Assembly: GCA_023374045.1 (NCBI GenBank) | Contig: CM041777.1 | Location: 460,751,827-460,815,826, forward strand | Source: Limonium bicolor | Lineage: Eukaryota; Streptophyta; Magnoliopsida; Caryophyllales; Plumbaginaceae | Reading direction: 5' to 3' | Length of the DNA: 64,000 nucleotides | Part shown: positions 1 to 10,175 of the stretch, piece by piece | Layout of the letters: every line of letters starts with the position of its first letter | Numbering within the stretch: the stretch's first letter is position 1 | Made by a program: the position numbers and the translations under genes | Notes under the pieces: model-generated | The model's input: only the letters and a program-made list of their open reading frames with translations | Databases searched by the model: none | Told to the model about the DNA's origin: nothing

Positions 1-1555
1 GTGTCTTAGTATCAAGAATTCTAACAGGAGTCTCGACATATCTCATAGTTAGCTCAATGGATAGTCGCTCGGGCTCAAGGACATGAGAAGGATCGGCAAT
101 GTACTTCTTGAGTTGTGACACATGAAAGACATCATGGACACGCCCCAAGTCCTCAGGTAAAGCTAATATGTAGGCTCTAGATTCAACTCTCTCAGTGATA
201 GTGTACGGCCCTACAAATTTTGGGATCAGCTTGCCCTTCTGGCCAAAACGGAATACGCCCTTCATAGGTGATACGCGCAAGAACACTTGGTCGCCCACGA
301 CGAACTCAAGGTCGCATCGTCGCACATCCGTATAGGATTTCTGTCTATCTTGGGCTGCTTTCATGTTAGCTTGAATTTGTTGAACTTCCGCTTGGACTTG
401 TTCAAGATACTCCGGTCCTATGATGACCGCTTCACTCGACTCATCCCAATACAAGGGGGTACGACAAGGTCTACCGTATAGAGCTTGGAAAGGCAACATC
501 TTAATCGAAGCATGATAGCTATTATTGTATGAAAACTCGATAAGATGAAGCTTATCTATCCAACTCCCCTGAAAGTCTAAGGCACATGCTCTAAGCATGT
601 CCTCCATTGTTTGGATGGTCCTTCCTGTCTGACCGTCGGTCTATGGATGGAAGGCGGCACTCAACTTCAATTCTGTACCTAGCGCTTCCCGTGTAGCTCT
701 CCAGTATCTCGAAAGAAATCTGGTGTCACGGTCAGATACTATAGTCTTCGGGACTCCGTGGTGTCTGATAATCTCCTTGTCGAACAACTCCGCGAGCTTC
801 GCCACCTTCCAGGTGTCCTTCATCGGTATGAATCGAGCAACCTTGGTGAGGCGATCGACTACTACCCAGATCATGTTGAGTCCTCCCCTGGCAGGTGGGA
901 GTCCTACAACAAAATCCATTGAGATATCGTGAAATTTCCACTCCGGAATTGGCATAGATTGTACCATTCCGCCCGGTCTACGATGTTCAAACTTTACCTT
1001 CTGGCACGTAAGGCATCTCAATACATACTCTGTCACATCTGATTTCATTCCAGACCACCAGAAGTACCTCTTCATGTCTTTGTACATCTTGGAGGCTCCT
1101 AGATGGACGGATAGTGTAGAACTGTGTGACTCTCGCAGGATGCGATCCCTCAGCTCAGCATTGCTTCGGGGGACGCATAGCCTGCCATTCAGCCAAATCA
1201 GACCATCTTCATGCAACTTGAAGTCATACTTCTTCTTCTCAAATGTACCATCTGTGATCTTCTGTCTGATCTCGGTCATGTAAGGGTCGCTCAACTGAGC
1301 GTCTCGCACCTCGTCAACCAAGCTAGAAGAAGCGAGTAGTGAATGGAGCGAGTGTGCTCGATGGCTCAGGGTGTCGGCTACAACGTTTGCCTTCCCTTCC
1401 TTATACTGTAGGTCAATGTCGTAATCTGAGAGAAACTCCATCCACCTTCTCTGTTTCAAATTCAATTCCTTTTGTGTGAATACATACTGTAAGCTTTTGT
1501 GGTCGGAGTAGATGGTGATGCTTACCCCATAGATATAGTGTCGCCATATCTTCAA
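1..1555 (-). pseudogene. E1 RNase H end, integrase and integrase C-terminus (decayed pol)
   Basis: The frame 1555-641 opens in the RNase H domain (SDHKSLQYVFTQ; ADTLSHR near residue 60). It continues with an integrase zinc-binding region (CLTCQKVKFEH) and the catalytic core, with Asp in SMDFVVGLPP and in SDRDTRF. It stops at TAG 641-643 inside the usual FHPxTDGQT motif, where the family normally has Gln. A CAG-to-TAG change would explain the stop. Past it the frame continues to position 1 with recognisable text (SYNNSYHASIKM, LYGRPCR, VFHVSQLKKYI), which is the GPY/F-type integrase C-terminus. A chromodomain would be expected just outside the window. Confidence 0.88.
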
Positions 1556-1570
1556 GGCGAAGACAATGGC

Positions 1571-2590
1571 TCATAACTCTAAATCGTGTGTCGGGTAATT
1601 CTCCTCATGCTTTTTCAGCTGGCGGGAGGCGTAGGCTACAACCTTGCCATGCTGCATGAGTACGCATCTCATTCCCTTGCCTGATGCATCACAATATACC
1701 TCAAATCCCTCTGTGCCTTCTAGAAGAGTAAGGATGGGCGCTGAGGCCAATGAGTCTTTTAGGCTCTGGAAGGATACCTCGCACTCGTCTATCCACACAA
1801 ACGGTGCATCTTTCTTCATCAACGTAGTCATGGGCTTAGCGACTTTCAAGAAGTTCTTTACAAAACTCCGGTAATAACCGGCTAGACTAAGAAAGCTCCG
1901 AATGTCGGTAACAGTCTTAGGTCTAGGCCATGATCGTATAACTTCAATCTTAGATGGATCAACTGAAATACCCGCGCTCGAGATGACATGACCGAGGAAT
2001 GATACCTGATCTAGCCAGAACTCACATTTAGAGAACTTCGCATAAAGCTGGTTCTCGCGCAGTGTCTCAAGTACTTTTCTCAAATGAATTTCATGCTCTT
2101 CTGCTGATTTAGAGTATACGAGGATGTTGTCGATGAAGACTACAACAGAAGTGTCTAACTGATCACTGAATAATCGATTCATTAAATCCATGAACTTAGC
2201 TGGTGCGTTTGACAAACCGAATGGCATGATTGTGAATTTGTAGTGGCCATATCGGGTACGGAATGTCGTTTTCTCTATATCTTGCTCTCTGATAGCAATC
2301 TGATGATACCGAGATCGAAGGTCAATCTTGGAGAAGACTGAAGCTCCTTTCAGCTGGTCGAATAGGTCATCGATGCGTGGCAATGGGTATTTATTCTTGA
2401 CGGTGACCACATTCAATTCGTGGTAGTGAATACAAAGTCGGAGGCTACCGTCCTTCTTTTTCACGAAGAGGACCGGTGCTCCCCAGGGTGATACGCTCGG
2501 GCGTATGAACCCTTTGTCGAGTAAATCGTTCAACTGCTCCTTGAGCTCTGTCATTTCCGCTGGTGCCATACGGTACGGTGCCCTAGCAAT
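1571..2590 (-). pseudogene. E1 reverse transcriptase (decayed pol)
   Basis: The frame 2569-1571 is a near-complete Ty3/gypsy reverse transcriptase. Visible motifs are [58 protein letters not shown] and [11 protein letters not shown]. It passes into the start of RNase H ([12 protein letters not shown]). The catalytic box reads F-I-D-N where active enzymes have F-I-D-D, so the second metal-binding Asp is lost. The frame ends at TGA 1571-1573, within the RNase H motif that normally continues [13 protein letters not shown], and the sequence after the stop stays in phase. A frameshift near 2570-2600 separates it from the upstream protease/linker frame. Confidence 0.92.
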
Positions 2591-3273
2591 GGGACCAGTT
2601 CAGGTACAAGATCGATTTCAAGCTCTACTGCTCTCTGAGGTGGCATACCAGGTAGCTCCTTCAGGAATACATCAGGGAATTTGGATACAATCGGTACATT
2701 GGTATTAAACTCTGGATCTCTCTCCAGGTCTTGTGCATAACAAAGATACACATCGTTGCCCTTTCTGAGCTCCCGGTACATAGCCATATATAGCGGAGAT
2801 GACTATAGTCGAAGGCTCTCTCGGTCTCTGGCGGTAAGATACAGTTACCCCAGAAGGACTCTTGAGCAGTAATCTATGCTCGACGCAGAGGATTTGCCCC
2901 TTGTGCCGCTCCAACCAGTTCATTCCGACTATTACATCGAATCCCAATCCATTAAATTCGATGAAGGAGATGGGAACTCTTCACCCTCGATTCGGATCGT
3001 GGCTAATTTGTAATACTTGGTACATCGCACCAAGAAGTTCGGTAGCTCATCCGCATCTAGCCCCAACCTCTTCGCGAATGATGGTGATACAAAGGTGTGA
3101 GAGACGCCGGAGTCGAATAATACTAAGGCTTCAATGCCGTTCACTGGGAAGGTTCCCGTTAAGATGGTGCTGCTTTTACCGGCTTGTGCTTCGGTGAGGA
3201 TACTCAGGTTACCTTCGGTACCGAGTCCACAACCTATTGGATTCACAAGTTTATGAGTAATGATGGTGGACAC
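2551..3273 (-). pseudogene. E1 aspartic protease and protease-RT linker (frameshifted)
   Basis: Three overlapping frames make one protein segment. 3273-2932 holds the retropepsin active site (VLFDSG, Asp codon near 3112-3114) and SPSFAKRLGL. 2947-2705 holds the downstream protease text (VIVGMNWLERHKGQILC). 2787-2551 holds the linker before RT (KFPDVFLKELPGMPP). Frame changes near 2940, between 2705 and 2790, and near 2580 show that the segment is dead. About 30 residues of normal gag-pol text precede the protease (EAQAGKSSTILTGTF). Immediately upstream lies the AlkB cargo instead of the zinc-knuckle tail. Confidence 0.85.
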
Positions 3274-3301
3274 AAGTGAAATTTAATAATCAACACTGCT
3301 C

Positions 3302-3307
3302 TTTATT
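3302..3307 (-). promoter_or_regulatory. AATAAA hexamer downstream of the AlkB frame
   Basis: On the minus strand AATAAA lies about 70 nt after the AlkB stop codon (3377-3379), in an AT-rich 100-bp stretch before the protease frame. It is the canonical plant near-upstream poly(A) element. It could be a relic of the captured transcript's 3' UTR or chance in AT-rich DNA. Confidence 0.3.
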
Positions 3308-3376
3308 GATAAATCAACCATCATACATACAGTGTCTCTAATACACGTTACTAATATATTACATGATACTACACAT

Positions 3377-4135
3377 TTAATACTTTCTAAAGGTAAGGTT
3401 CAGGCGTCTTGGTTTCATGTGTATGACATTGATTATTGCCGGCGGTGCCGTATTCAACTTGATCATTTTGATCCTGTGATACAACATCCTTGAGTTTCCA
3501 CCCATGATTAGGACATCTCCTGATCTCAATACCAGTTTCTCTGCGAGGTCCACACGCTTCTGCTCGCTATACAAGAATACGGCGTCATCACCAATGGACC
3601 AAGACACTACGGGTACTCCTTGTTCAAGAGATTCCGTTGTCTCGTCCTTGTCTTGGTGTAACCCAAGTCGTCCTTCTTTCTCATAGAAGTTGACGATACA
3701 AAGGTCCGCTTCGAGTGCGGGGATCGGATCATCTTCACATTGTTGTGCAAGTTCTACAGCTTGTGTAACAAGCATCTAAAATTCAGGGGGTATTGTTGGT
3801 GGCGTCGCTCCGTCTTGTGTGCACATCTTTTGGTATGTCTTGGTATAAGGATTCCAATCCTTTCCCAAGCACATCATCTCCAGCTTCATCTTCGCTCCAC
3901 CAGGGAATTCGGGTGTATAAAATCCTCCTGGACCCGTCCCTAGTTCATTGCATCGTCGGATGAACGAAATTTGTGTTTCGGGTGTCAGGTATCCCTTTAA
4001 TAAAATCATACCTGGTCGGATGACCTGACACTGCTCGTTGGAGTAGTAGTGAGTGGTGATGTCATCGTCTTCATGGTTTGGGTTTGAAGGTATCGGATAA
4101 CAGATATTAAATCTACCTATGGTTATAAATTTCAT
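3377..4135 (-). CDS. AlkB/ALKBH1-like Fe(II)/2-oxoglutarate dioxygenase frame carried between gag and pol, split by one amber codon
   Basis: Two directly abutting frames in the same phase (4135-3776, 119 codons; 3775-3377, 132 codons) are separated only by TAG 3776-3778, followed at once by ATG. The first half has the start of the AlkB fold (RPGMILLKGYL, GTGPGGFYTPEF, MMCLGKDWNPYT). The second half has the catalytic core: NFY, then H40-Q-D42 (the HxD motif), FLYSEQKR, SGDVLIMGG, H100, and R124/R130 (RLNLTFR). That is the full iron (H, D, H) and 2-oxoglutarate (N, Y, R, R) set of AlkB enzymes, which demethylate alkylated nucleic acid bases. The text is closest to the plant ALKBH1-like subfamily as I remember it. 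The N-terminal extension typical of host copies is missing and no intron is visible, which suits capture from mRNA. It has the same orientation as the element and sits between the zinc knuckles (about 4460-4560) and the protease (3273). Activity is unknown: without readthrough only the C-terminal half, holding the catalytic core, would be made. Confidence 0.88.
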
Positions 4136-4209
4136 CTACGGTGAGTTCTAGTCTCACTAATTCATTTCATGCTCAACACATACTTCAATTTATTTACTCA
4201 TGCATCCAT

Positions 4210-5750
4210 TCAAACAATTACTTCAATACTTAGACATGCTTCACAAGGATTCAAGGTTAAGTTAGTACCTAGGCCGGACTTAGAACCGGTCCCGCCACGA
4301 TCGATGATATGCAAGGCGGGCTGCCTCTGAGGTGCGCCCTTCTGAGGACCTCGGGACCCCTGTCTCTGCGAGGCCTGCTGGGTTGGTGCATCGCCAGATG
4401 CAACCTTCTTGCCTTCCCTCTGCTTATAGCTCTGGAAGTTTCCTTTGGGCTTTGCATTTTTTGGGCACACATTAGCTCGGTGTCCCGGTTTCTGACAGTT
4501 GTAGCATCTGATTTCTCTCCCTTGGCAATCCATGCTGGGATGGTCCTGATTACACCTTCTGCAACGTAGCTGCGGCCGTCGGAGTAGTTTTTGTTGTGCC
4601 CGGAGCCAGAACCTGAGGCTTGAGTGTTAGCACATTTGGTGCGAGAATACTAATTATGGTAATTATACATGTACGAGTGTGAATTTAGAAGTTTTACCCT
4701 TAGGCGGGTGTGATCTCAGTGGCTTCGCAGCCACCGGCGCAGAATAACCTAGCTGAAGAGGCTCAGCTGCTTTGCCCTTCTCAGCATGGGCACTGCTCTC
4801 ACTCGGGGTGATCTTTTGGGATTGCTGGAAGAACTTTGCCTCCTTCTTTTTCCAGGTCTTGCCCTGGTTCTGCTCCTCTGAACTAGTGTTTTTGCTATTG
4901 GCCTTGCGCTTAAGCGCCTGCTCCTCATCTCTCAACTGACATGTAATTTCAACGTGAGATGCCGCGTGATAGCACTCTTGGAGTTTCAGGTATTAGATGG
5001 TGCTCTTACTCATAAAGATTAAGGTTTAAGCATTTTCAATGGTACTTAGGGTTCAAACCGAAGTTTACTTGAAGAGAGGTAAATCTAGTGTAGCCCATAC
5101 CGTACCGAAGGCGATGGCTCAGACCGCCATAGAAGCGATCGACCAACACCTGGCCGGGGTACCCAAGGTCGGGTGGGAGACGTAGAATGAAGGTGAAGGT
5201 GCGGTAGTACTCATCTACTGACATCTTTTCAATCATCCTCAGAGCGTCAAGCTCTAGTCGTTTCTTGGTTTTGACGTGCTCTGGATAGTATTTGGATCGG
5301 AGGATGGCGGTGAAGGATTCCCAGTCGAATGTGGGGTCGTTGGCATACTCGTGTTTTACTAGCTTCCACCAATCCATGGCAGCGTCTTTGAGGTAGTATG
5401 CTGCTACTCTCACTCGAACTCCAGCAGGATCTTCGAGGGTTTCAAAGGCCGTCTCCATTTCGGAGATGTAGGCTTCAAGCTTTGCTAGGTCACTCTCGTC
5501 TCGAAAGCACGGAGGTCGGAGTTCAACGACAGATTTCACCCAATTGACATCTCTGGGTGGAAGGGGGAGGGATTGGTCCCGCTTGAGTTTGTTGATTTTG
5601 TTGGGTTTGTTGTACTGCAGTGATTACTTGAGGTAGCATTTGTGCTACCGTGGTCGCGACGATCTCTGCTATCGTCTGCGCGCCCGGTCCATCGGCAGCC
5701 CCTCCTCTGGGTCGGCCTGGACCTCGTCCTGACATCTGAACATTTAACAT
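4210..5750 (-). pseudogene. E1 gag (capsid plus two CCHC zinc knuckles), frameshifted
   Basis: Frame 5750-5523 is the N-terminus (MSGRGPGRPRGG, then a Gln-rich stretch). Frame 5539-5036 is the retrotransposon gag/capsid domain (AAYYLKDAAMDWWKLVKHEY, KYYPEHVKTKKRLEL, VDEYYRTF). Frame 4935-4663 is the charged linker (LKRKANSKNTSSEEQNQ). Frame 4533-4210 carries the last zinc knuckle, CYNCQKPGHRANVC. An upstream knuckle (C-R-R-C-N-Q-D-H-P-S-M-D-C, about 4520-4560) is readable just before it in the same phase. Frameshifts near 5540 and stop-rich segments at about 4940-5060 and 4590-4680 break the protein. The tail after the knuckles reads GGTGSKSGLGTNLT, then leaves coding sense just before the AlkB cargo. 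Confidence 0.85.
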
Positions 5751-5955
5751 TTACATTAGGCACTGTAACACCAAGACATTGTGACCAACTGGTCTTGAAT
5801 TTAAGCAATGGTATCATCTATAAGGACGTTAAGGGTATCCGTTGTTAACAACGGTCATTCCTAGTTAGGTTTCTATATCTCCGTTTTAAAACGGTAATAA
5901 TCCTAACTCGGTAATCCCTATACTCGGTAATCTTTAGTCATCAAAGCGTAACTAC

Positions 5956-5967
5956 GCTCTGATACTA
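5956..5967 (-). other. Primer binding site of E1 (initiator tRNA-Met, one mismatch)
   Basis: The minus strand reads TAGTATCAGAGC, five bases after the LTR end. The consensus complement to the 3' end of plant initiator tRNA-Met is TGGTATCAGAGC, so there is one G-to-A change. The 5-nt spacing matches the LARD at 42940-42956. Confidence 0.85.
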
Positions 5968-7646
5968 CTTTTTGTAACACCCCTACCGCTAATCTCTTAC
6001 TTACCGTCTAATTGTCCCGTTCATCCTACTACTCGCATCGGAAATACTAATACTACGGCGGGTGGTACAACGCCGCTAATCGCCCATACGACTAGCAAGG
6101 CTTACACTACATACAGTCACGGTCTGAAGTCCAGAGAATACCGAGCTACTAACATTATTTACCAAATACAAAATACCATTTACTTACATTGTTGGACTAC
6201 CGAGTATCAAAAGCATAGTTAATTACATCATTTCTCAAGTTTACCAAAAATAATGAGTTTCAACAACTACTCATCAATACCAATTCATAATTCCCACAAT
6301 ATCCAAAAGGGTGCACCCCATGGTACACCGGCTAAACAAAAAGGCCTATAGCCATGTACAACTTGGTACACCTTTCATAGTCCACTAAGTACACAAAAAT
6401 AGATCATCTCGATCTCATCATAATCTTCACCCTTCACGAGCACCTGTAAAATTAAAAACAGTGCCTCAAGGGGTTAAGCAAAACGCTGCATATAAACTTC
6501 GCATATACCACGTGCTAACTAGGGTACGCCGACTAATTTGGTCGACTATACATGAAGTTCATTTTATACATGCATACATGCTATTACATACAACAATACA
6601 TTCATGCAAAATACAATACATACAATTGAAGGCAATACACAAGCCAAACAGTAATACAATACCATTCACAAGTCTTACTTCAATCTTGGTTAGCCAAATT
6701 ACCCATCCGGGTTAATCGGATGTACTCTTTTACTCGGTACACATTACTTACACAATCATACCCATACATTACTTACTTACTTTTCCATACTTACTTAATT
6801 ACTCTTACTTACTTACTTATACTCATGTTAAGTCGGTATGACCTCCGGGCAGGGACTACACTGTCCCACCACCGGGCTTTAGGGTGGCTCACTAATCCAG
6901 GATGCTACCCATTTAAGGGGTTTGGGCCATGGAAAAGATTAAAGCCAGGATTCGGATCCAACCTCTTGTGTCTCCTCCTCCTCACGCGTGGCCGAAACTA
7001 TATCGGACTTCTAATCATTCCAATTTACCAATTTCTTATGTTAGATTGGTTAGCTTATTAGGAATCAGTTAGAAGTCCTGTACTACATTACTTAGCCACA
7101 CAGTACACAACAAGCCACACACACTTCATTATCATCCATACATTTCATGAATTATACAAACTATAGTTTAAGATAATATTCAACAAGGAACAATATCATA
7201 TAAGCACAAGTAAGCGCAATAAATCCGATTTGGGTGTTTTATCTTGTTTAGGTGATCAATTAGCACACAAACACACAAATCAGAGTAGCCAAGGTAGCAT
7301 ACAGGGCATGTGAAGTTCATACCGTTCACCGTTGACCTTGAACTCACCGACTCCCTTCGGTGTTCGACTATTCGAATCCTATCACATACATAGAGTTGGG
7401 TGGCTAATTATCTATAATTAACCTTACTCATTACTTTCCTAATGTTTCCCGGTTTATACTTACTAACTCATTGTTACTCAAATACATTTACTTAAGTCAC
7501 TTACTTAAAATTATTTTCTAAGCTTGTTTATAGCCTTAATGACCTTTAAACATCATTAATCAAGTCTTAATTACCTTATACCATCATTACCCATCAAGCC
7601 TCTACCTTAAAATGACATTAAAATAGTTTTGTGAAGAAAATGGGGT

Positions 7647-7887
7647 GGTCCGGGTTTACAAACCCGGACCAATATGTTTGGTCAGTCTCGGGTATGATTT
7701 AGGGGTGGTCCGGGTTTATGTCCTACTTTACAAACCCGGACCACAACTTCTAAAATCTCTCGGGTGTGAAAATGGGGTGGTTCGGGTTTGTGTCCTAGTT
7801 TATAAACCCGGACCATCCGTTCTGCACTACATTCTGCCGTGATTTTTCCCTGGTCCGGGTTTCTGTACTTGTTTACAAACCCGGACC
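7647..7887. repeat. Array of four GGTCCGGG hairpins in the E1 LTR
   Basis: Units lie at 7647-7670, 7707-7742, 7779-7814 and 7852-7887, starting 60, 72 and 73 bp apart. Each is GGTCCGGGTTT, a short loop, then AAACCCGGACC. The first is a 24-bp palindrome with a 2-base centre, and the others have 14-base loops. Unit 3 has one T in the left arm (GGTTCGGG), a G:U wobble if transcribed. Confidence 0.9.
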
Positions 7888-9696
7888 AGTTGCAGTAATG
7901 GTTAATTTGCTTGTTTTTTATTATGTTTCAACTCCAAACTTCTACCAACTTCTTCCCCAACCATCCTACATATATCCTAGCATGTTTTGACACTAATTAA
8001 GCACTTAAAACTAACCTAATCCATCTCTATACAAATTTGTTACTTAACATATTTCACTGTCAGTTTTTCTCTTCTATTATAGTTTTTTTCTCCTTCAACT
8101 AATGCTACAGATTTTTCCTTTCTTCTTCCCACTAGCTAAATGATTCTCAATCTAGCATAACTTAGTTAAACACCTCACATTACCCCATTTCTAGTTTCAC
8201 TCAACTACACCTCTTCCTCCTAAATACAAACCTAGGTGAAAATCTCATTTTTTTTCTTCTCTGTACACCTCCCTGTTCTTTCCTTTCTAACAGCACTTAA
8301 GTCCCTAAATTCCTAACCAAATTTTGATAGAGTTTCCGTACATTTCTAAGTGTTCTCACCACATTAATTTTGCTCACTCAACACAGTTTACAACCTGCTC
8401 AATATATACATTATTCCCACACAAAATTCTAACACTTACTACACACTTAATACACACACTTAGCATTTTATTTACTTGTTTTCAAAAGCTTCAAACTACC
8501 AATACAGTTAAAATTAATATACTCATTCCCTTCCTACTGTTACAGTGGTTTAACCATTGCTAAAGCAATGCACTTATACATACACAAACATTAAAAACCG
8601 TACAGAGGCACTTCATTACCTTGAGTTCTTGATTCCTCTTTTTCTTTTCTCTCCTTATCCTTTCTTGCTCCTCTTTCCTTCGTTGTTCTTATTTCTTTGT
8701 TTTTTGATTTTTTTTCAAGCCAAGCTACAGCCACGGAAAAAGGCATACACACACACAAAATCTTGTAAAATTTCTAACGTAGGTTTTAAACCCTAACTTG
8801 TGAGAAAACACTTAAAGCTCTTAGGAAGTCTTACCTTGAACTTCTAAATGAAGTTTTGGGTAGAAAAATGACAATGCTTCAGCTCCTCTTTGAAATGCCA
8901 AAACTGGCTGACAAGGAACAATGAGGTCATCGTGGGTTTTTTTTTACAAGGGAAAACTAGAAAAGAGAAGAACTTTGGTCCCTTTCTTACCTTAAAACAT
9001 GAAGACGAAGATGGAGCTTTAAATGCTCATCTTTAGGCTCCAAAAGCAACTACACCCATGGAAATGAAGTTGGAGATTTTCAAGTTTTGAAAGGTGGAAA
9101 ACGATCTCCAAAGCGAGACGAATTCAACAGTATATTTTTTGTAGCATTTGGAGGTGATTTGGGGTTTCAAAGATGAGAAGGAAGAGAGCTGCTGTGAGGC
9201 TCTCTCCAATCGCCATTATTGGAACAAAAGAGGAAGAAGAAGAGTGTATGGGCAGAGAGAAAACGTGAGAGAGGGCTGGTAAGGAGGAGAGAGGTAAGTA
9301 TTTACTTTTTGCTTTATTTCATTTGTCTTTTGTGCATTAGGATAGTTAAAAAGGGAGTGTGGCTACACTAACAAAACGTGCCCCCCTTTTCAAATTAAAG
9401 AACCGGTTGCAATATTACAAAGGAGGATCAAAATTTTGCTTTATTACATTTACACCCCATAACTTCCCAATTTTTGCACTATTCACTTCCGGGACCCGTT
9501 TTTCGGAATTTTCTCGTTTAATTAATTTTATTGGTTCTAGTCCTTCATTAATGTTTAAAAATGACTATTTGGTTGACCAAAATTATTACGAGTCTATTTG
9601 ACCCGCTTAAAGTCGCGTTTTCCCGGTTTCCTCGAAAAACACGCTTTAAGGTTCGTTTGTGTTTTTAATTCATTTTAGGGAAAATTCACGAGATAC

Positions 9697-10070
9697 CCCT
9701 GTTTTCTTTCGTAATTCACAATATACCCCTGTGATTTTCGTAATTTAACTTTAAACATGTTTAAATGTTGTCCAAAATTGATGAAACTTTACATGGACGA
9801 TGCTAAAGTGTTATATTTTGGTCCAATATCAAATTTGAAGTTTTTTAAGCTCACATGTGACCTGTGGGACCCAATGAACAGTCACATATTCATTGGGTCC
9901 CACAAGTCACATGTGAGCTTAAAAAGCTTCAAAATTGATATTGGACCAAAATATAACACTTTAGCATCGTCCATGTAAAGTTTCATCAATTTTGGACAAC
10001 ATTTAAGCATGTTTAAAGTTAAATTACTAAAATCACAGGGGTATATTGTGAATTACGAAAGAAAACAGGG
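9697..10070. mobile_element. Foldback MITE with 182-bp inverted arms inside the E1 LTR
   Basis: Arms 9697-9878 and 9889-10070 are reverse complements with only about five mismatches, around the 10-base loop CAGTCACATA. The outer ends are CCCTGTTTTCTTTCG and CGAAAGAAAACAGGG. The left side extends about 17 bp beyond the inverted repeat. AGGG flanks both sides of the inserted stretch (just before AAAATTCACG on the left; 10067-10070 on the right) and may be a 4-bp target duplication. No transposase is present. The family is uncertain; long arms are typical of Mutator-type or foldback elements. The 73-codon frame across the loop is a by-product of the inverted repeat. Confidence 0.88.
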
Positions 10071-10175
10071 TTCGTTTTCTTCGGGATTTGTTCCCTAATA
10101 TTTATTTAGGCATAGTTAAGCCCTTAAAACCTTCATTAGCCTAATTAATCACTATTTTAATTTCGGGGTATTTCA

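Larger units (their letters stand above)
1..10175 (-). mobile_element. E1: Ty3/gypsy (Tekay-like chromovirus) retrotransposon carrying an AlkB frame, cut by the window edge
   Basis: Read on the minus strand the order is LTR (10175 to 5973), primer binding site, gag, an AlkB-like dioxygenase frame, protease, reverse transcriptase, RNase H and integrase, running off the window at position 1. RT, RNase H and integrase motifs place it in Ty3/gypsy. The LTR ends are TGAAATACCCC and GGGGTGTTACA. gag and pol contain several frameshifts and stop codons, so this copy cannot encode its own machinery. The second LTR lies outside the window, so neither its age nor its target duplication can be judged. 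The similar element at 12432-22900 has no cargo between its zinc knuckles and protease. Confidence 0.9.
5973..10175 (-). repeat. 5' LTR of E1 (about 4.2 kb including a MITE)
   Basis: On the plus strand it runs from TGTAACACCCCTACCG to CGGGGTATTTCA, the reverse of TG...CA LTR ends. Its organisation matches the solo LTR 11299-26097 and the LARD LTRs: the same terminal blocks, the same hairpin array (here 7647-7887), the same gaa-rich leader blocks (10080-10175), and a reversed CCGGAGGTC-type motif near 6842. A foldback MITE occupies 9697-10070. The region has no coding content. Short open frames at 6461-7061 and 8324-8796 are chance openings in AT/CT-rich LTR sequence. Confidence 0.85.

Noticed and set aside
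4590..5060. Intron-like GT...AG segments in E1 gag
   Set aside because: At the first gap no GT-AG pair I tried rejoins the capsid frame with the downstream linker frame; a stop codon remains just before the resumed text. Ordinary decay explains the breaks better.
9757..9978. 73-codon open frame across the MITE loop
   Set aside because: It is produced by the inverted repeat itself and has no protein similarity.
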